Part shown: one piece after another, positions 43,976 to 52,276 of the stretch | Position numbering within the stretch: the stretch's first letter is position 1 | Layout: each line of letters starts with the position of its first letter | NCBI RefSeq assembly: GCF_000513935.1 | Contig: NZ_AZUY01000042.1 | Coordinates: 1-54,455, forward strand | From: Mesorhizobium sp. WSM3626 | GTDB taxonomy: Bacteria > Pseudomonadota > Alphaproteobacteria > Rhizobiales > Rhizobiaceae | Length of the DNA stretch: 54,455 bases | Reading direction: 5' to 3' | Made by a program: the position numbers and the translations under genes | Notes under the pieces: model-generated | Seen by the model: the letters and a program-made list of their open reading frames with translations, nothing else | Told to the model about the DNA's origin: nothing | Databases searched by the model: none

Positions 43976-46383
43976 CGACCAGCCTTTCCCCCGCTCGCAG
44001 CCGGCCAACTCCATTTCTGGATCTCGGGCATGTCTTCGCCGTACTCGCGGACATAGGCCTTGTGCCTTGCCAGCCTGCCCTCAAGGTCCACGGCAAGGCT
44101 TTCCGCCCTTTCCGCCAAGCCCGGCACGCGTGCGATCGCGGCAAGTGCGAGGTGGTAGCGATCGAGTTCGTTGAGCACCACCATGTCGAACGGCGTCGTC
44201 GTGGTGCCCTCCTCGCGAAAGCCGTGCACATGCATGTTGTCATGGTTGGCACGACGGTAGGTCAGGCGATGGATGAGATAGGGATAGCCATGATAAGCGA
44301 AGATGACCGGCCTTGTCTTCGTGAACAGCGCATCGAAAGTCTGGTCGGTGAGGCCGTGAGGATGTTCGGTGTTCGACTGCAACGTCATCAGGTCGACGAC
44401 ATTGACGACGCGGATTTTCAGATCGGGAATTGCGGAGCGAAGAAGGTCCGTCGCAGCCAGCGTTTCCAGCGTCGGAACATCGCCGGCACAGGCCAGCACC
44501 ACATCCGGCTCCTCGCCTTTCGAAACCGTGCCGGCCCATTCCCAGATGCCAGCGCCGGCCTTGCAGTGCGCTTCAGCGTCTTCGATGGACAGCCATTGCG
44601 GCGCCCGCTGCTTGCCGGCGGTGATGACATTGATGCGGTTGTAGGTTCTCAGGCAATGGTCGGTAATCCACAGCAGCGTGTTGGCATCCGGCGGGAAATA
44701 GAGCCTGACCGTGTCAGCCTTCTTGTTGGCGACAAAGTCGGCAAAACCCGGATCCTGATGGCTGAAGCCATTGTGATCCTGCCGCCATACATGAGAGGTC
44801 AGCAGGTAATTGAGCGAGGCGATCGGCTTGCGCCAGGCAAGCTCGCCAGAAGTTTTCAACCATTTGGCATGCTGGTTGACCATGGAATCGACGATGTGAA
44901 TGAACGCCTCATAGCATGAGAACAGACCGTGTCGGCCGGTGAGCAGATAACCTTCCAGCCATCCCTGGCAGAGATGCTCGCTCAGCACTTCCATGACGCG
45001 GCCGTCGCGGGAAAGATGGACGTCGTAAGGTTCGATGCGCTCCATCCATATCCGATCCGTGGCCTCGAACACTGCGTCAAGGCGATTGGAAGACGTCTCG
45101 TCCGGTCCCACCAGCCGGAAATTCCGCGCTTTGGCGTTAAGTCGAAAGACCTCGCGAAGATAGCCACCGCAAGTCCGTGTCGCTTCGGCAATGACGCCCC
45201 CGGGCCGAGGCACTTCGAGTGCCAGGCTTTTCCAGTCCGGTAGCACAAGGTCGCGCTTCAACAGCCCGCCATTGGCGTATGGAGTTGCGCCCATGCGCCT
45301 TGTTCCAGCTGGGGCAAGGGCCGCGAGTTCCGGCAGCAGATATCCATCCTTATCGAACAGTTGTTCCGGTTCGTAGCTTCGCATCCAGGTTTCGAGGATC
45401 TTGCGGTGCTCGTCATTGCCGCGGGCGTTCGATACCGGAACTTGGTGCGAGCGCCAGAAACCCTCGACTTTTTCGCCATCGACCTCTTTCGGCCCAGTCC
45501 AGCCCTTGGGGCTGCGCAGGACGATCATCGGCCATCGTGGGCGTTCGCCATGCCATCCTGAACGTCGGGCCTGCTCTTGAATGGAATGGATCCGATCGAG
45601 CACCGTGTCGAGCGTCCCGGCCATCGCCTGGTGCATGGCAACCGGCTCATGGCCTTCGACAAAGAACGGTTCGTAGCCGTAGCCGGTGAAGAGGTCGCGC
45701 AGCTCCTCGTCGTCCATGCGGCCGAGGATCGTCGGGCTGGCGATCTTGTAGCCGTTGAGGTGCAGGATCGGCAGGACGGCGCCGTCCGACGCCGGGTTCA
45801 GGAACTTGTTTGAATGCCACGCCGCGGCGAGTGGACCGGTCTCGGCTTCGCCGTCGCCGACGATGCAGGCGACTGTCAGATCCGGATTGTCGAATGCGGC
45901 GCCGAAAGCATGGACCAGCGCATATCCGAGCTCTCCACCCTCATGAATGGAGCCGGGTGTTTCTGGCGCCACGTGACTTGGCACTCCACCTGGAAAGGAA
46001 AACTGCCGGAACAGTTTTCTCAGGCCGTCTTCGCCTTGGCCAATATCGGGGTAGATCTCGCTATAGGTGCCCTCGAGCCAGGTGTTGGCGACCATTGCCG
46101 GACCGCCATGCCCTGGGCCGCAGATAAACAGCACATCGAGATCACGCTCGCGGATAATCCGGTTGAGATGCAGGTAGACGAAATTGAGCCCCGGCGTCGT
46201 GCCCCAATGGCCAAGCAGTCGCGGCTTCACATGCTCGGCCTTCAAGGGTTGGCGCAGCAGCGGATTGTCGAGCAGATAGATCTGGCCAACCGAGATGTAA
46301 TTCGCGGCGCGCCAGTAGCGGTTCATGAGGTCGATCCGTTCGAGGCTGATCACCTGCGTCGTTGCGGCGGTCTTGTTGTCCAT
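43972..46383 (-). CDS. xfp: Phosphoketolase
   Basis: 803 residues, the usual size. The thiamine diphosphate enzyme signatures are LLGHWGTTPGLNFVYLHLNR, FICGPGHGGPAMVANTWLEG, FSFPGGVPSHVAPETPGSIHEGGELGY and the cofactor motif VGDGEAETGPLAAAWHSNKF. It cleaves xylulose 5-phosphate (and often fructose 6-phosphate) with phosphate to acetyl phosphate plus an aldose phosphate. The ATG at 46383 follows a GGAG box; a GTG lies one codon upstream. Coupled to ackA, it forms a carbon-overflow or bypass route. Confidence 0.95.
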   Translation of the reverse strand: MDNKTAATTQVISLERIDLMNRYWRAANYISVGQIYLLDNPLLRQPLKAEHVKPRLLGHWGTTPGLNFVYLHLNRIIRERDLDVLFICGPGHGGPAMVANTWLEGTYSEIYPDIGQGEDGLRKLFRQFSFPGGVPSHVAPETPGSIHEGGELGYALVHAFGAAFDNPDLTVACIVGDGEAETGPLAAAWHSNKFLNPASDGAVLPILHLNGYKIASPTILGRMDDEELRDLFTGYGYEPFFVEGHEPVAMHQAMAGTLDTVLDRIHSIQEQARRSGWHGERPRWPMIVLRSPKGWTGPKEVDGEKVEGFWRSHQVPVSNARGNDEHRKILETWMRSYEPEQLFDKDGYLLPELAALAPAGTRRMGATPYANGGLLKRDLVLPDWKSLALEVPRPGGVIAEATRTCGGYLREVFRLNAKARNFRLVGPDETSSNRLDAVFEATDRIWMERIEPYDVHLSRDGRVMEVLSEHLCQGWLEGYLLTGRHGLFSCYEAFIHIVDSMVNQHAKWLKTSGELAWRKPIASLNYLLTSHVWRQDHNGFSHQDPGFADFVANKKADTVRLYFPPDANTLLWITDHCLRTYNRINVITAGKQRAPQWLSIEDAEAHCKAGAGIWEWAGTVSKGEEPDVVLACAGDVPTLETLAATDLLRSAIPDLKIRVVNVVDLMTLQSNTEHPHGLTDQTFDALFTKTRPVIFAYHGYPYLIHRLTYRRANHDNMHVHGFREEGTTTTPFDMVVLNELDRYHLALAAIARVPGLAERAESLAVDLEGRLARHKAYVREYGEDMPEIQKWSWPAASGGKAGR

Positions 46384-46517
46384 CACCCAGTCTCCAGCCT
46401 CGGTTCGCTGGATTTAACTGGAGCGGCTTGGCGCCCGAGCAAGGCCAAATTGGCAGCAAGCGGAAACGATTGAACACTTGGAAACGACTGAAATTGCCCA
46501 GCGGCCGTCATGCGTAC

Positions 46518-46542
46518 GGAACCATCGCCCGGCACACGGGTT
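46518..46542 (+). promoter_or_regulatory. Possible EcfG/RpoE2 promoter
   Basis: GGAAC (46518-46522), 16 nt, GGTT (46539-46542), one mismatch to CGTT and a fit to the RpoE2 form GGAAC-N18-TT. It lies 35 nt before the ATG of the secreted-protein gene. Confidence 0.4.
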
Positions 46543-46577
46543 GTCTTCGACGTTTCGAAATAATCCAGGGAACGACG

Positions 46578-46988
46578 ATGCGGATGTTGATGATAGTTGC
46601 CGCGCTTTCCGGAGCGGCCGTCACGCAGTCCCTCTACGGGCAAGCCATCAACCCGCAGGTTCCCCGGATAACGCCTGTTCCTCAGATGACACCCTTGGAG
46701 CCCCAGCCGGACCAGATACCGCAGCCCGGGCAAGGGGCTGCTGACCAGAATTTCACCAATATTGCCGTTGTCGCCGTCGAGGATCTGCCTGCGGAAATCA
46801 AAGCGCAGGCGGAAGCCGTGATTACCCAGACCACTGCGGAAGATCTCCTGCGGCTGCAGAACTCCATCGATGCATCGCCTCAGGCAACAACGGCGCTGAG
46901 GGCGAACGGACTCAACTCTTCACAGGTCGTGGCCGCCAACATCGATGGCGATGGCACGCTGACCCTGATCATCCAGACCACAACCTGA
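46578..46988 (+). CDS. Secreted hypothetical protein with proline-rich segment
   Basis: 136 residues. Signal peptide MRMLMIVAALSGAAVTQSLYG, then a Pro/Gln-rich stretch (INPQVPRITPVPQMTPLEPQ) and a folded-looking C-terminal part (IKAQAEAVITQTTAEDLLRL; VVAANIDGDGTLTLIIQ). An AGGGAA box precedes the ATG. It is divergent from xfp and followed by the NuoD gene after 65 nt, perhaps in one transcript. Function unknown. Confidence 0.7.
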   Translation: MRMLMIVAALSGAAVTQSLYGQAINPQVPRITPVPQMTPLEPQPDQIPQPGQGAADQNFTNIAVVAVEDLPAEIKAQAEAVITQTTAEDLLRLQNSIDASPQATTALRANGLNSSQVVAANIDGDGTLTLIIQTTT

Positions 46989-47053
46989 TCGGCACCCCGA
47001 ACGATGCGGTCGCGCCGTGAAGCAATGAAACGCAGATATCGCCGAGGGCCGCC

Positions 47054-48244
47054 ATGGCCGAAGCCGCTGTTCGCAACTTCACCATCAATTTCGGACCGCA
47101 GCATCCGTCGGCCCACGGGGTTCTGCGGTTGGTGCTGGAACTGGACGGCGAGATCGTCGACCGTGCCGATCCACATATCGGCCTGCTCCATCGCGGCACT
47201 GAAAAGCTCATAGAGTACAAGAACTATCTGCAGGCCCTGCCTTATTTCGACCGGTTGGATTACGTCGCGCCGATGAATCAGGAGCATGCCTTCTGCCTCG
47301 CCGCCGAGAAATTGCTCCAAATATCGGTGCCAAGGCGTGGGCAACTTCTCCGCGTCCTGTTTTGCGAAATCGGCCGGCTTCTGTCGCATCTCCTCAACGT
47401 CACGACCCAGGCCATGGACATAGGCGCCCTGACGCCGCCGCTCTGGGGTTTCGCGGAGCGTGAGAAGTTGATGGTCTTCTACGAGCGCGCCTCCGGCGCC
47501 CGTATGCATGCGAATTATTTCAGGATTGGAGGCGTGCACCAGGACCTGCCTGCCGCGCTTCTTGACGACATCTGGGATTTTTGCGACCCGTTCCTCAAGG
47601 TCTGCGACAATCTTGACGGCCTGCTCACCAACAATCGTATTTTCAAGCAACGCAATGTCGATGTCGGCGCGATTGGCCTCGATGACGCCTGGGCCTGGGG
47701 CTTCTCCGGCGTGATGGTACGCGGATCCGGGGCGCCATGGGACCTGCGCAAGGCACAGCCATACGAATGCTATCCCGAGATGGATTTCGATATTCCCGTC
47801 GGCAAGAACGGAGACTGTTACGATCGTTACCTGGTTCGCATGGAGGAAATGCGCCAGTCGGTCCGGATCATGAAGCAATGCCTGGAAAAGCTGCGCGCAC
47901 CCGAAGGCCAAGGGCCTGTGGCGATTCCGAACCAGAAGATCACACCGCCACCGCGCGCCAAGATGAAGCGATCGATGGAAGCGACCATCCACCATTTCAA
48001 ACTTTATACCGAAGGCCTTCGTGTGCCGGCAGGAGAAGTATACGCCGCCGTCGAAGCGCCGAAAGGGGAATTTGGCGTCTATCTGGTTTCGAACGGAAGC
48101 AATGTTCCCTATCGATGCAAGATACGTGCGCCGTCCTTTGCCCACCTGCAGGCGATGGATTTCCTATCCAGGGGTCACATGATCGCCGATGTCGCCGCAA
48201 TCATCGGATCCCTCGATATCGTCTTCGGCGAAATTGATCGCTGA
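47054..48244 (+). CDS. nuoD: NADH-quinone oxidoreductase subunit D, orphan copy
   Basis: 396 residues, full length for the 49-kDa subunit family. Hallmarks: NFGPQHPSAHGVLRLVLELD (quinone-site His), IGLLHRGTEKLIEYKNYLQA, LDYVAPMNQEHAF, MHANYFRIGGVHQDLP and a C-terminal FGVYLVSNGSNVPYRCKIRA with IIGSLDIVFGEIDR. In complex I this subunit lines the quinone cavity. No other nuo gene is within the window, so it is a solitary paralogue. It could swap into complex I or join another oxidoreductase; nothing here decides. Confidence 0.93.
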   Translation: MAEAAVRNFTINFGPQHPSAHGVLRLVLELDGEIVDRADPHIGLLHRGTEKLIEYKNYLQALPYFDRLDYVAPMNQEHAFCLAAEKLLQISVPRRGQLLRVLFCEIGRLLSHLLNVTTQAMDIGALTPPLWGFAEREKLMVFYERASGARMHANYFRIGGVHQDLPAALLDDIWDFCDPFLKVCDNLDGLLTNNRIFKQRNVDVGAIGLDDAWAWGFSGVMVRGSGAPWDLRKAQPYECYPEMDFDIPVGKNGDCYDRYLVRMEEMRQSVRIMKQCLEKLRAPEGQGPVAIPNQKITPPPRAKMKRSMEATIHHFKLYTEGLRVPAGEVYAAVEAPKGEFGVYLVSNGSNVPYRCKIRAPSFAHLQAMDFLSRGHMIADVAAIIGSLDIVFGEIDR

Positions 48245-48409
48245 CAATGCGCGGATCCGATCGATTGCCAATCTCCGATTTCGGCCGGCGGAATTTTTTC
48301 GTAGGCCGGAAACGTGAATGCTCCCGCATTGTGCCGTTTCGTCCCGCTACAACCTGTACCGGGCGCTCCTGATCCACCATCGATGGCTTCATCGCACGCT
48401 TCGGATCCC

Positions 48410-48631
48410 TTATTCCTCGTCATCCGGCTCCAGCAGGCCGATCAAGGCGGCCACGCGGGTCCCGGGCAGCGGCCGTCCTTCGCTCATCAACGCCTCGTCT
48501 TCATTGAGCCACGCCCAGGCTTCGCGAAGCTCCTCGGCGGAGGCGCCGGTTGCAATGATTTCCGCGACGGTAGCCTCCTCGATTGGACCGAGCACTGAAG
48601 TCACGTCGTCCTTTGTCAAAGCCGTGCGCAT
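48410..48631 (-). CDS. Small acidic hypothetical protein
   Basis: 73 residues from MRTALTKDDVTSVLGPIEEA, with a strong GGAGGAAA box. The protein is acidic and helical (TGASAEELREAWAWLNEDEA). It is preceded by a perfect EcfG-type promoter about 31 nt from the start codon, so it is probably a general-stress gene. No family recognised. Confidence 0.75.
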   Translation of the reverse strand: MRTALTKDDVTSVLGPIEEATVAEIIATGASAEELREAWAWLNEDEALMSEGRPLPGTRVAALIGLLEPDDEE

Positions 48632-48661
48632 GTACGATTTCCTCCGGGGTGATTCAGGATC

Positions 48662-48687
48662 AACGCCCGCGAACCATCTGCCGTTCC
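48662..48687 (-). promoter_or_regulatory. EcfG/RpoE2-type promoter of the 73-residue protein gene
   Basis: On the minus strand GGAAC (48687-48683), 17 nt, CGTT (48665-48662), a perfect match. The -35 box forms a palindrome with a second GGAAC on the plus strand (GTTCC-GAG-GGAAC, 48683-48695); the plus-strand site has only TCTT at the right distance. Confidence 0.65.
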
Positions 48688-48713
48688 GAGGGAACAAATT
48701 TTAACGAACAGCT

Positions 48714-48742
48714 CTTGACGGAAAAAAGGCGAATTACCAAAT
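48714..48742 (+). promoter_or_regulatory. Possible heat-shock (RpoH-type) promoter before the small heat-shock gene
   Basis: CTTGAC (48714-48719), a 17-nt gap, then CCAAAT (48737-48742), resembling the alphaproteobacterial RpoH pattern CTTGaa-N-CCaTaT. It lies just upstream of the ROSE element. Suggestive only. Confidence 0.35.
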
Positions 48743-48749
48743 CGATTTC

Positions 48750-48830
48750 GCCGACGCCCAACGGGTCGGCAAGTCAAGGGGCGCCGCTTCCTTGGCGCTC
48801 CTCCTATGTTGCTCAATGGAGGATATAGTT
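48750..48830 (+). promoter_or_regulatory. ROSE-type RNA thermometer in the 5' leader of the small heat-shock gene
   Basis: Three hairpins precede the ATG. I: GCCGAC (48750-48755) with GTCGGC (48765-48770). II: AGGGGCGCC (48777-48785) with GGCGCTCCT (48794-48802). III: TGCTC (48810-48814) with GAGGA (48819-48823), which hides the ribosome site and includes the G-G mismatch characteristic of ROSE elements, extended by TAT/ATA below. Known ROSE elements in rhizobia melt on heat shock and release the ribosome site of hsp20 genes. Confidence 0.8.
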
Positions 48831-49319
48831 ATGAGAACCGCTTTCGACTTTTCTCCCCTGTTCCGATCGAGCATCGGCTTCGACCGGATGTTGAACGCTC
48901 TGGATGCCGCCAGCCGCATCGAAACGATCGACAACTGGCCTCCCTATGACATCGCCAAGACAAGCGAGGACGATTACCGCATTACGATGGCGGTGGCCGG
49001 CTTCTCGCAGGACGAACTGACCCTCACCCAGGAGCAGAACATGCTCGTGGTGTCTGGTCAGAAGACTGGCGACGATAAGGGCGGCGACAACAGCCAGTAC
49101 CTGCATCGCGGCATCGCCGGGCGTGCCTTCCAGCGTCGCTTCGAACTGGCCGACCACGTCAAGGTCGTCGGGGCTGCCCTGGTCAATGGTCTGCTGACGA
49201 TCGATCTCAAGCGCGAGATTCCTGAAGAGATGAAGCCGCGCAAGATCGAGATCGCAGCCGACACGACGCTGCCCAAGGGCGCGACGAAGCAGATCGAGGC
49301 CGAGAAGAAGGTCGCCTGA
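48831..49319 (+). CDS. ibpA: Small heat-shock protein (Hsp20, IbpA-like class A)
   Basis: 162 residues. The N-terminal FDFSPLFRSSIGFDRMLNAL is typical of IbpA-like proteins, followed by the alpha-crystallin domain (YDIAKTSEDDYRITMAVAGF to GALVNGLLTIDLKREIPEEM) and the C-terminal IxI-like anchor RKIEIAAD. An ATP-independent holdase that keeps unfolding proteins soluble. A GGAGG box lies 8 nt before the ATG, folded into the ROSE hairpin. A second Hsp20 gene follows after 76 nt. Confidence 0.93.
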   Translation: MRTAFDFSPLFRSSIGFDRMLNALDAASRIETIDNWPPYDIAKTSEDDYRITMAVAGFSQDELTLTQEQNMLVVSGQKTGDDKGGDNSQYLHRGIAGRAFQRRFELADHVKVVGAALVNGLLTIDLKREIPEEMKPRKIEIAADTTLPKGATKQIEAEKKVA

Positions 49320-49328
49320 AATCTCCGC

Positions 49329-49355
49329 ACGGTGCCGGGCAATGCCCGGCACCGT
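49329..49355 (+). terminator. Perfect hairpin between the two Hsp20 genes
   Basis: A 12-bp perfect stem (ACGGTGCCGGGC, 49329-49340; GCCCGGCACCGT, 49344-49355) closes a 3-nt AAT loop, directly after the first gene. There is no T-run behind it, so it may attenuate or protect the 3' end of the heat-regulated mRNA rather than end all transcription. Confidence 0.6.
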
Positions 49356-49395
49356 CGGGATGACTTTGTCACCGAACGACCGAAAGGAGAAAATC

Positions 49396-49902
49396 ATGAG
49401 TGTCCGTGATCTGATTCCTTGGGGCCGCGGCAATGGCGACCGGGCCCCCAGCCTTTTCCGCGACGGTGAGCGCGACCCGTTCCTGTCGCTGCATCGAGAA
49501 GTGAACAGGCTGTTCGACGATGTTTTCCGCGGCTTCGGCACAGGCATGCCGCCGTTCGGCAGGACCGCGTTCGGCCGAAATTGGCCGAGCGTCGAGATCT
49601 CAGACAGCGAGAAACAGATAAAGGTCACCGCCGAGGTGCCTGGGTTGGAGGAGAAGGACATCGAGGTACTGCTCGAAGACGGTGTGCTGACGCTCAAGGG
49701 CGAAAAGCAATCCGAAACCGAAGACAAGGACAGGCAGTTCTCGGAGCGCTACTACGGCCGCTTCGAGCGCCGCATTCCGCTCGGGTATGAAGTCCGCGGA
49801 GACCAGGTCGAAGCCCGCTTCAAGAACGGCGTGCTGACCGTGGCCTTGCCCAAGACGGAGAAGGCGCAATCGCAGGTCAAGCGCATCGAAATCAAGAGCT
49901 GA
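49396..49902 (+). CDS. Small heat-shock protein (Hsp20 family, class B-like)
   Basis: 168 residues with an AAGGAG box before the ATG. N-terminus RDLIPWGRGNGDRAPSLFRD, then FLSLHREVNRLFDDVFRGFG, and the alpha-crystallin core WPSVEISDSEKQIKVTAEVP to ARFKNGVLTVALPKTEKAQS, ending in RIEIKS (IxI). This N-terminal pattern is the HspC or HSP16-like group, distinct from IbpA-like proteins, so the two may co-assemble or cover different clients. No ROSE structure is evident in its short leader. Confidence 0.93.
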   Translation: MSVRDLIPWGRGNGDRAPSLFRDGERDPFLSLHREVNRLFDDVFRGFGTGMPPFGRTAFGRNWPSVEISDSEKQIKVTAEVPGLEEKDIEVLLEDGVLTLKGEKQSETEDKDRQFSERYYGRFERRIPLGYEVRGDQVEARFKNGVLTVALPKTEKAQSQVKRIEIKS

Positions 49903-49941
49903 TTGGACAGAGAAACTGACAAGCTGAGGCGGTAATGAAGG

Positions 49942-49967
49942 CGGGTCCGGAATTCTTGCCGGGCCCG
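49942..49967 (+). terminator. Terminator-like hairpin after the Hsp20 pair
   Basis: CGGGTCCGG (49942-49950) pairs with CCGGGCCCG (49959-49967) around an 8-nt loop, 40 nt after the second stop codon. A second small stem, GGCCT at 50045-50049 with AGGCC at 50056-50060, sits beyond the stop of the convergent gene at 50066. Confidence 0.5.
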
Positions 49968-50065
49968 TTCAGAAATGAACAAAACCGCCGCCGCTCCAGA
50001 CGGCTAGTTCCCGAAGCCTCCGACATCGTGAGTTGAGCGAGAGGGGCCTGGTGAGAGGCCGTTGG

Positions 50066-52276
50066 TCAGCTCTTCGTCACGACTCTAGTCGATCCAGTGC
50101 GGCCAAGGACGTCAACGACTACCTGAGAGCCGGTACGACGGAGCGCCACGTCCACCGATCCGGTACCCAGAGAAAGCCGCCTCAGGACGATTTGGTCCAG
50201 GAAGTTCGGCAAGACAGGGGCGTCAAAAATGACAAACTGCGATTTCGGATCGAATTCGAGGCCGAGGCAGGCTTGCACGAAAAGCAATGGCGCAGCTGCC
50301 GCCCACGCCTGGGGATTGCATGCGACCGGATAGAAGGTCGGTGCTTGGGCACTTTGGCGCGGGAAGCCGCAGAATAGTTCTGGCAACCGGCGCAGATCGA
50401 GATATGTCGAGGCGGCGAACAGACCTTCGAATATCTTTGCAGCTTCATGTCGGAAGCCATAGCGAGCGAAACCGGCGGCGATCAGCGCGTTGTCGTGGGG
50501 CCAGACTGAGCCATTGTGATAGCTCATTGGATTGTAGCGGGCCTCTGTCGCTGCGATGGTTCTGATACCCCAGCCCGTAAAAAAGGCGCGCTCCGTGAGA
50601 TTCTGCACCACAGCCTTTGCTCGCTCGGCACGCGCGAGACCGGTGAAAAGTGTATGACCGGCATTCGACGAACGTACCCTGCAGGGGCGCTTGTCGCCGT
50701 CGAGCGCAAGCACATATGTGCCGAGTTGCTCGTCGAAAAAGCAGACGTCGAAGCGATCGCGCAGGTCCGATGCCTTGGCTTCGAGCTTGTTGGCTCGCGC
50801 CAAATTGCCGAGCCGACGAGAGATCGCGGCCGCCGCGCACCACGCTCCGTAGACGTATGCCTGCACCTCGGCGAGTGCGATCGATCCCTTCGCAAGCATT
50901 CCGTCCGCGTGAAAAACAGAATCGCTGCTGTCCTTCCAACCCTGGTTTGCCAAACCATCGGGCGTCAACCGCTGGTACTCAACGAAGCCGTCTTTGTCGC
51001 GGTCACCGTAATCGTCGATCCAAGCGAGAGCAGCTTCGATATTGGGCATCAGACGCTGCAATGTGTCGAGATCGCTTGTCCTCTCCAAATAGGCACCTGC
51101 CAACATGATGAAGAGGGGCGTCGAGTCGACGCTGCCATAGTATCGACGGAACGGCACCTCCCGAAGCACCGCCATTTCGCCGTGCCGCAACTCGTGGAGG
51201 ATTTTGCCAGGTTCCGCATCCGACACATGATCCAGCTCGGTTGCCTGATTGGCTGCGAGATAGAGGAGCACGCCGCGTGCTATCGAGGGGTCCAGCCAAA
51301 GCATCTCCATGGCAGTGATGAGAGCGTCACGCCCGAACACGGTGCTGAACCATGGAATGCCAGCATAGGGATAGGGTCCCTCGGGTGTTTGTGTGATCAG
51401 CATGTAGAGGTCCGACACACTTCGGTGCACCGCCTCATCAAAGATTTCGTTGGAGGTCGTTATGACGGCGGCCTTCGACGTGGAATAACGCAGCGCCCGC
51501 CGCGCATCGCGAAGCGCAATGAAAAAGGTGCGGCGAGGCGACTCGTCGCCAATTTCCTCCTTGTCACAGCCGACATCCACGAAAAGTGAACGTGTCTCGT
51601 GAGGTGCGAGTTCTATCACAAACGTGGCCTGTTCGCCGGTGAGCGTCGCCGGCACGGGATCGAAGGACAAAATGGTAGCGCGTCGCACGCCATCCAAGCC
51701 CACGTAAGCAAGTGCGACCCGGTTACCGGCCACGTCCGGTTGACAATCCTCTCCGCGCTGGGGCCGCGGCGTGCCCCGGACTTCGAACAGGTCCGCGAAA
51801 TCGGATGCGAAAACCAGCTCAAGCTGGAGACGATGCCGAACTTCATCGAAATTGCGCACAGCCAGCCGCTCGAAGCATCGGGCGCCCCACAGTAATCGTG
51901 ACCGGCGGAGATGAATTAAGTCGTGCTTCAGCACGCGAACGCCTTCAGCATCGAAAATGTCTGGATTGGTTAAATCGCAAGTCAAGGTCGCATTGTCGTC
52001 GCGCAATGTCGAACTGAGCAGCATAGGCCTGGCGCCATTGATTGTCAGACCAAGATGCGAGAGATAGCGTGTGTCGCGATAATAAATCCCGTCCGGGCTA
52101 CCAGGTCCTGAGAGGACGTCGCCGTTACGGTCGAAGACGCCGAAAATGTCGTCATGCTTGAGTGTTCGGGGCCGGCGCTCCTGCAGTGAGGGAACGAAAA
52201 GCTGGGCAAGATGCGTAACGCCAGATCCCCCGGGAAAAGGTGCATGGGAGATCGCTTCAGCACTCACGGATTGCAT
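50066..52276 (-). CDS. Amylo-alpha-1,6-glucosidase / glycogen-debranching-type glycoside hydrolase
   Basis: 736 residues. The N-terminal beta-rich domain (KHDDIFGVFDRNGDV, GIYYRDTRYLSHLGLTING) is the GDE-N-bis-like module; the C-terminal (alpha/alpha)6 barrel has GIPWFSTVFGRDALITAMEM, YYGSVDSTPLFIMLAGAYLE, WKDSSDSVFHADG and YHNGSVWPHDNALIAAGFAR. These are GH63/GH133-like catalytic regions that trim alpha-1,6 or other alpha-glucosidic branches. No signal peptide. The start overlaps the stop of the glycosyltransferase gene by 20 nt, so they are coupled and may act on a glycogen-like glucan under stress. Confidence 0.88.
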   Translation of the reverse strand: MQSVSAEAISHAPFPGGSGVTHLAQLFVPSLQERRPRTLKHDDIFGVFDRNGDVLSGPGSPDGIYYRDTRYLSHLGLTINGARPMLLSSTLRDDNATLTCDLTNPDIFDAEGVRVLKHDLIHLRRSRLLWGARCFERLAVRNFDEVRHRLQLELVFASDFADLFEVRGTPRPQRGEDCQPDVAGNRVALAYVGLDGVRRATILSFDPVPATLTGEQATFVIELAPHETRSLFVDVGCDKEEIGDESPRRTFFIALRDARRALRYSTSKAAVITTSNEIFDEAVHRSVSDLYMLITQTPEGPYPYAGIPWFSTVFGRDALITAMEMLWLDPSIARGVLLYLAANQATELDHVSDAEPGKILHELRHGEMAVLREVPFRRYYGSVDSTPLFIMLAGAYLERTSDLDTLQRLMPNIEAALAWIDDYGDRDKDGFVEYQRLTPDGLANQGWKDSSDSVFHADGMLAKGSIALAEVQAYVYGAWCAAAAISRRLGNLARANKLEAKASDLRDRFDVCFFDEQLGTYVLALDGDKRPCRVRSSNAGHTLFTGLARAERAKAVVQNLTERAFFTGWGIRTIAATEARYNPMSYHNGSVWPHDNALIAAGFARYGFRHEAAKIFEGLFAASTYLDLRRLPELFCGFPRQSAQAPTFYPVACNPQAWAAAAPLLFVQACLGLEFDPKSQFVIFDAPVLPNFLDQIVLRRLSLGTGSVDVALRRTGSQVVVDVLGRTGSTRVVTKS

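Noticed and set aside
48275..48298. Intrinsic terminator after nuoD, with a run of six T.
   Set aside because: Only a 4-bp stem can be drawn before the T-run; too weak to list.
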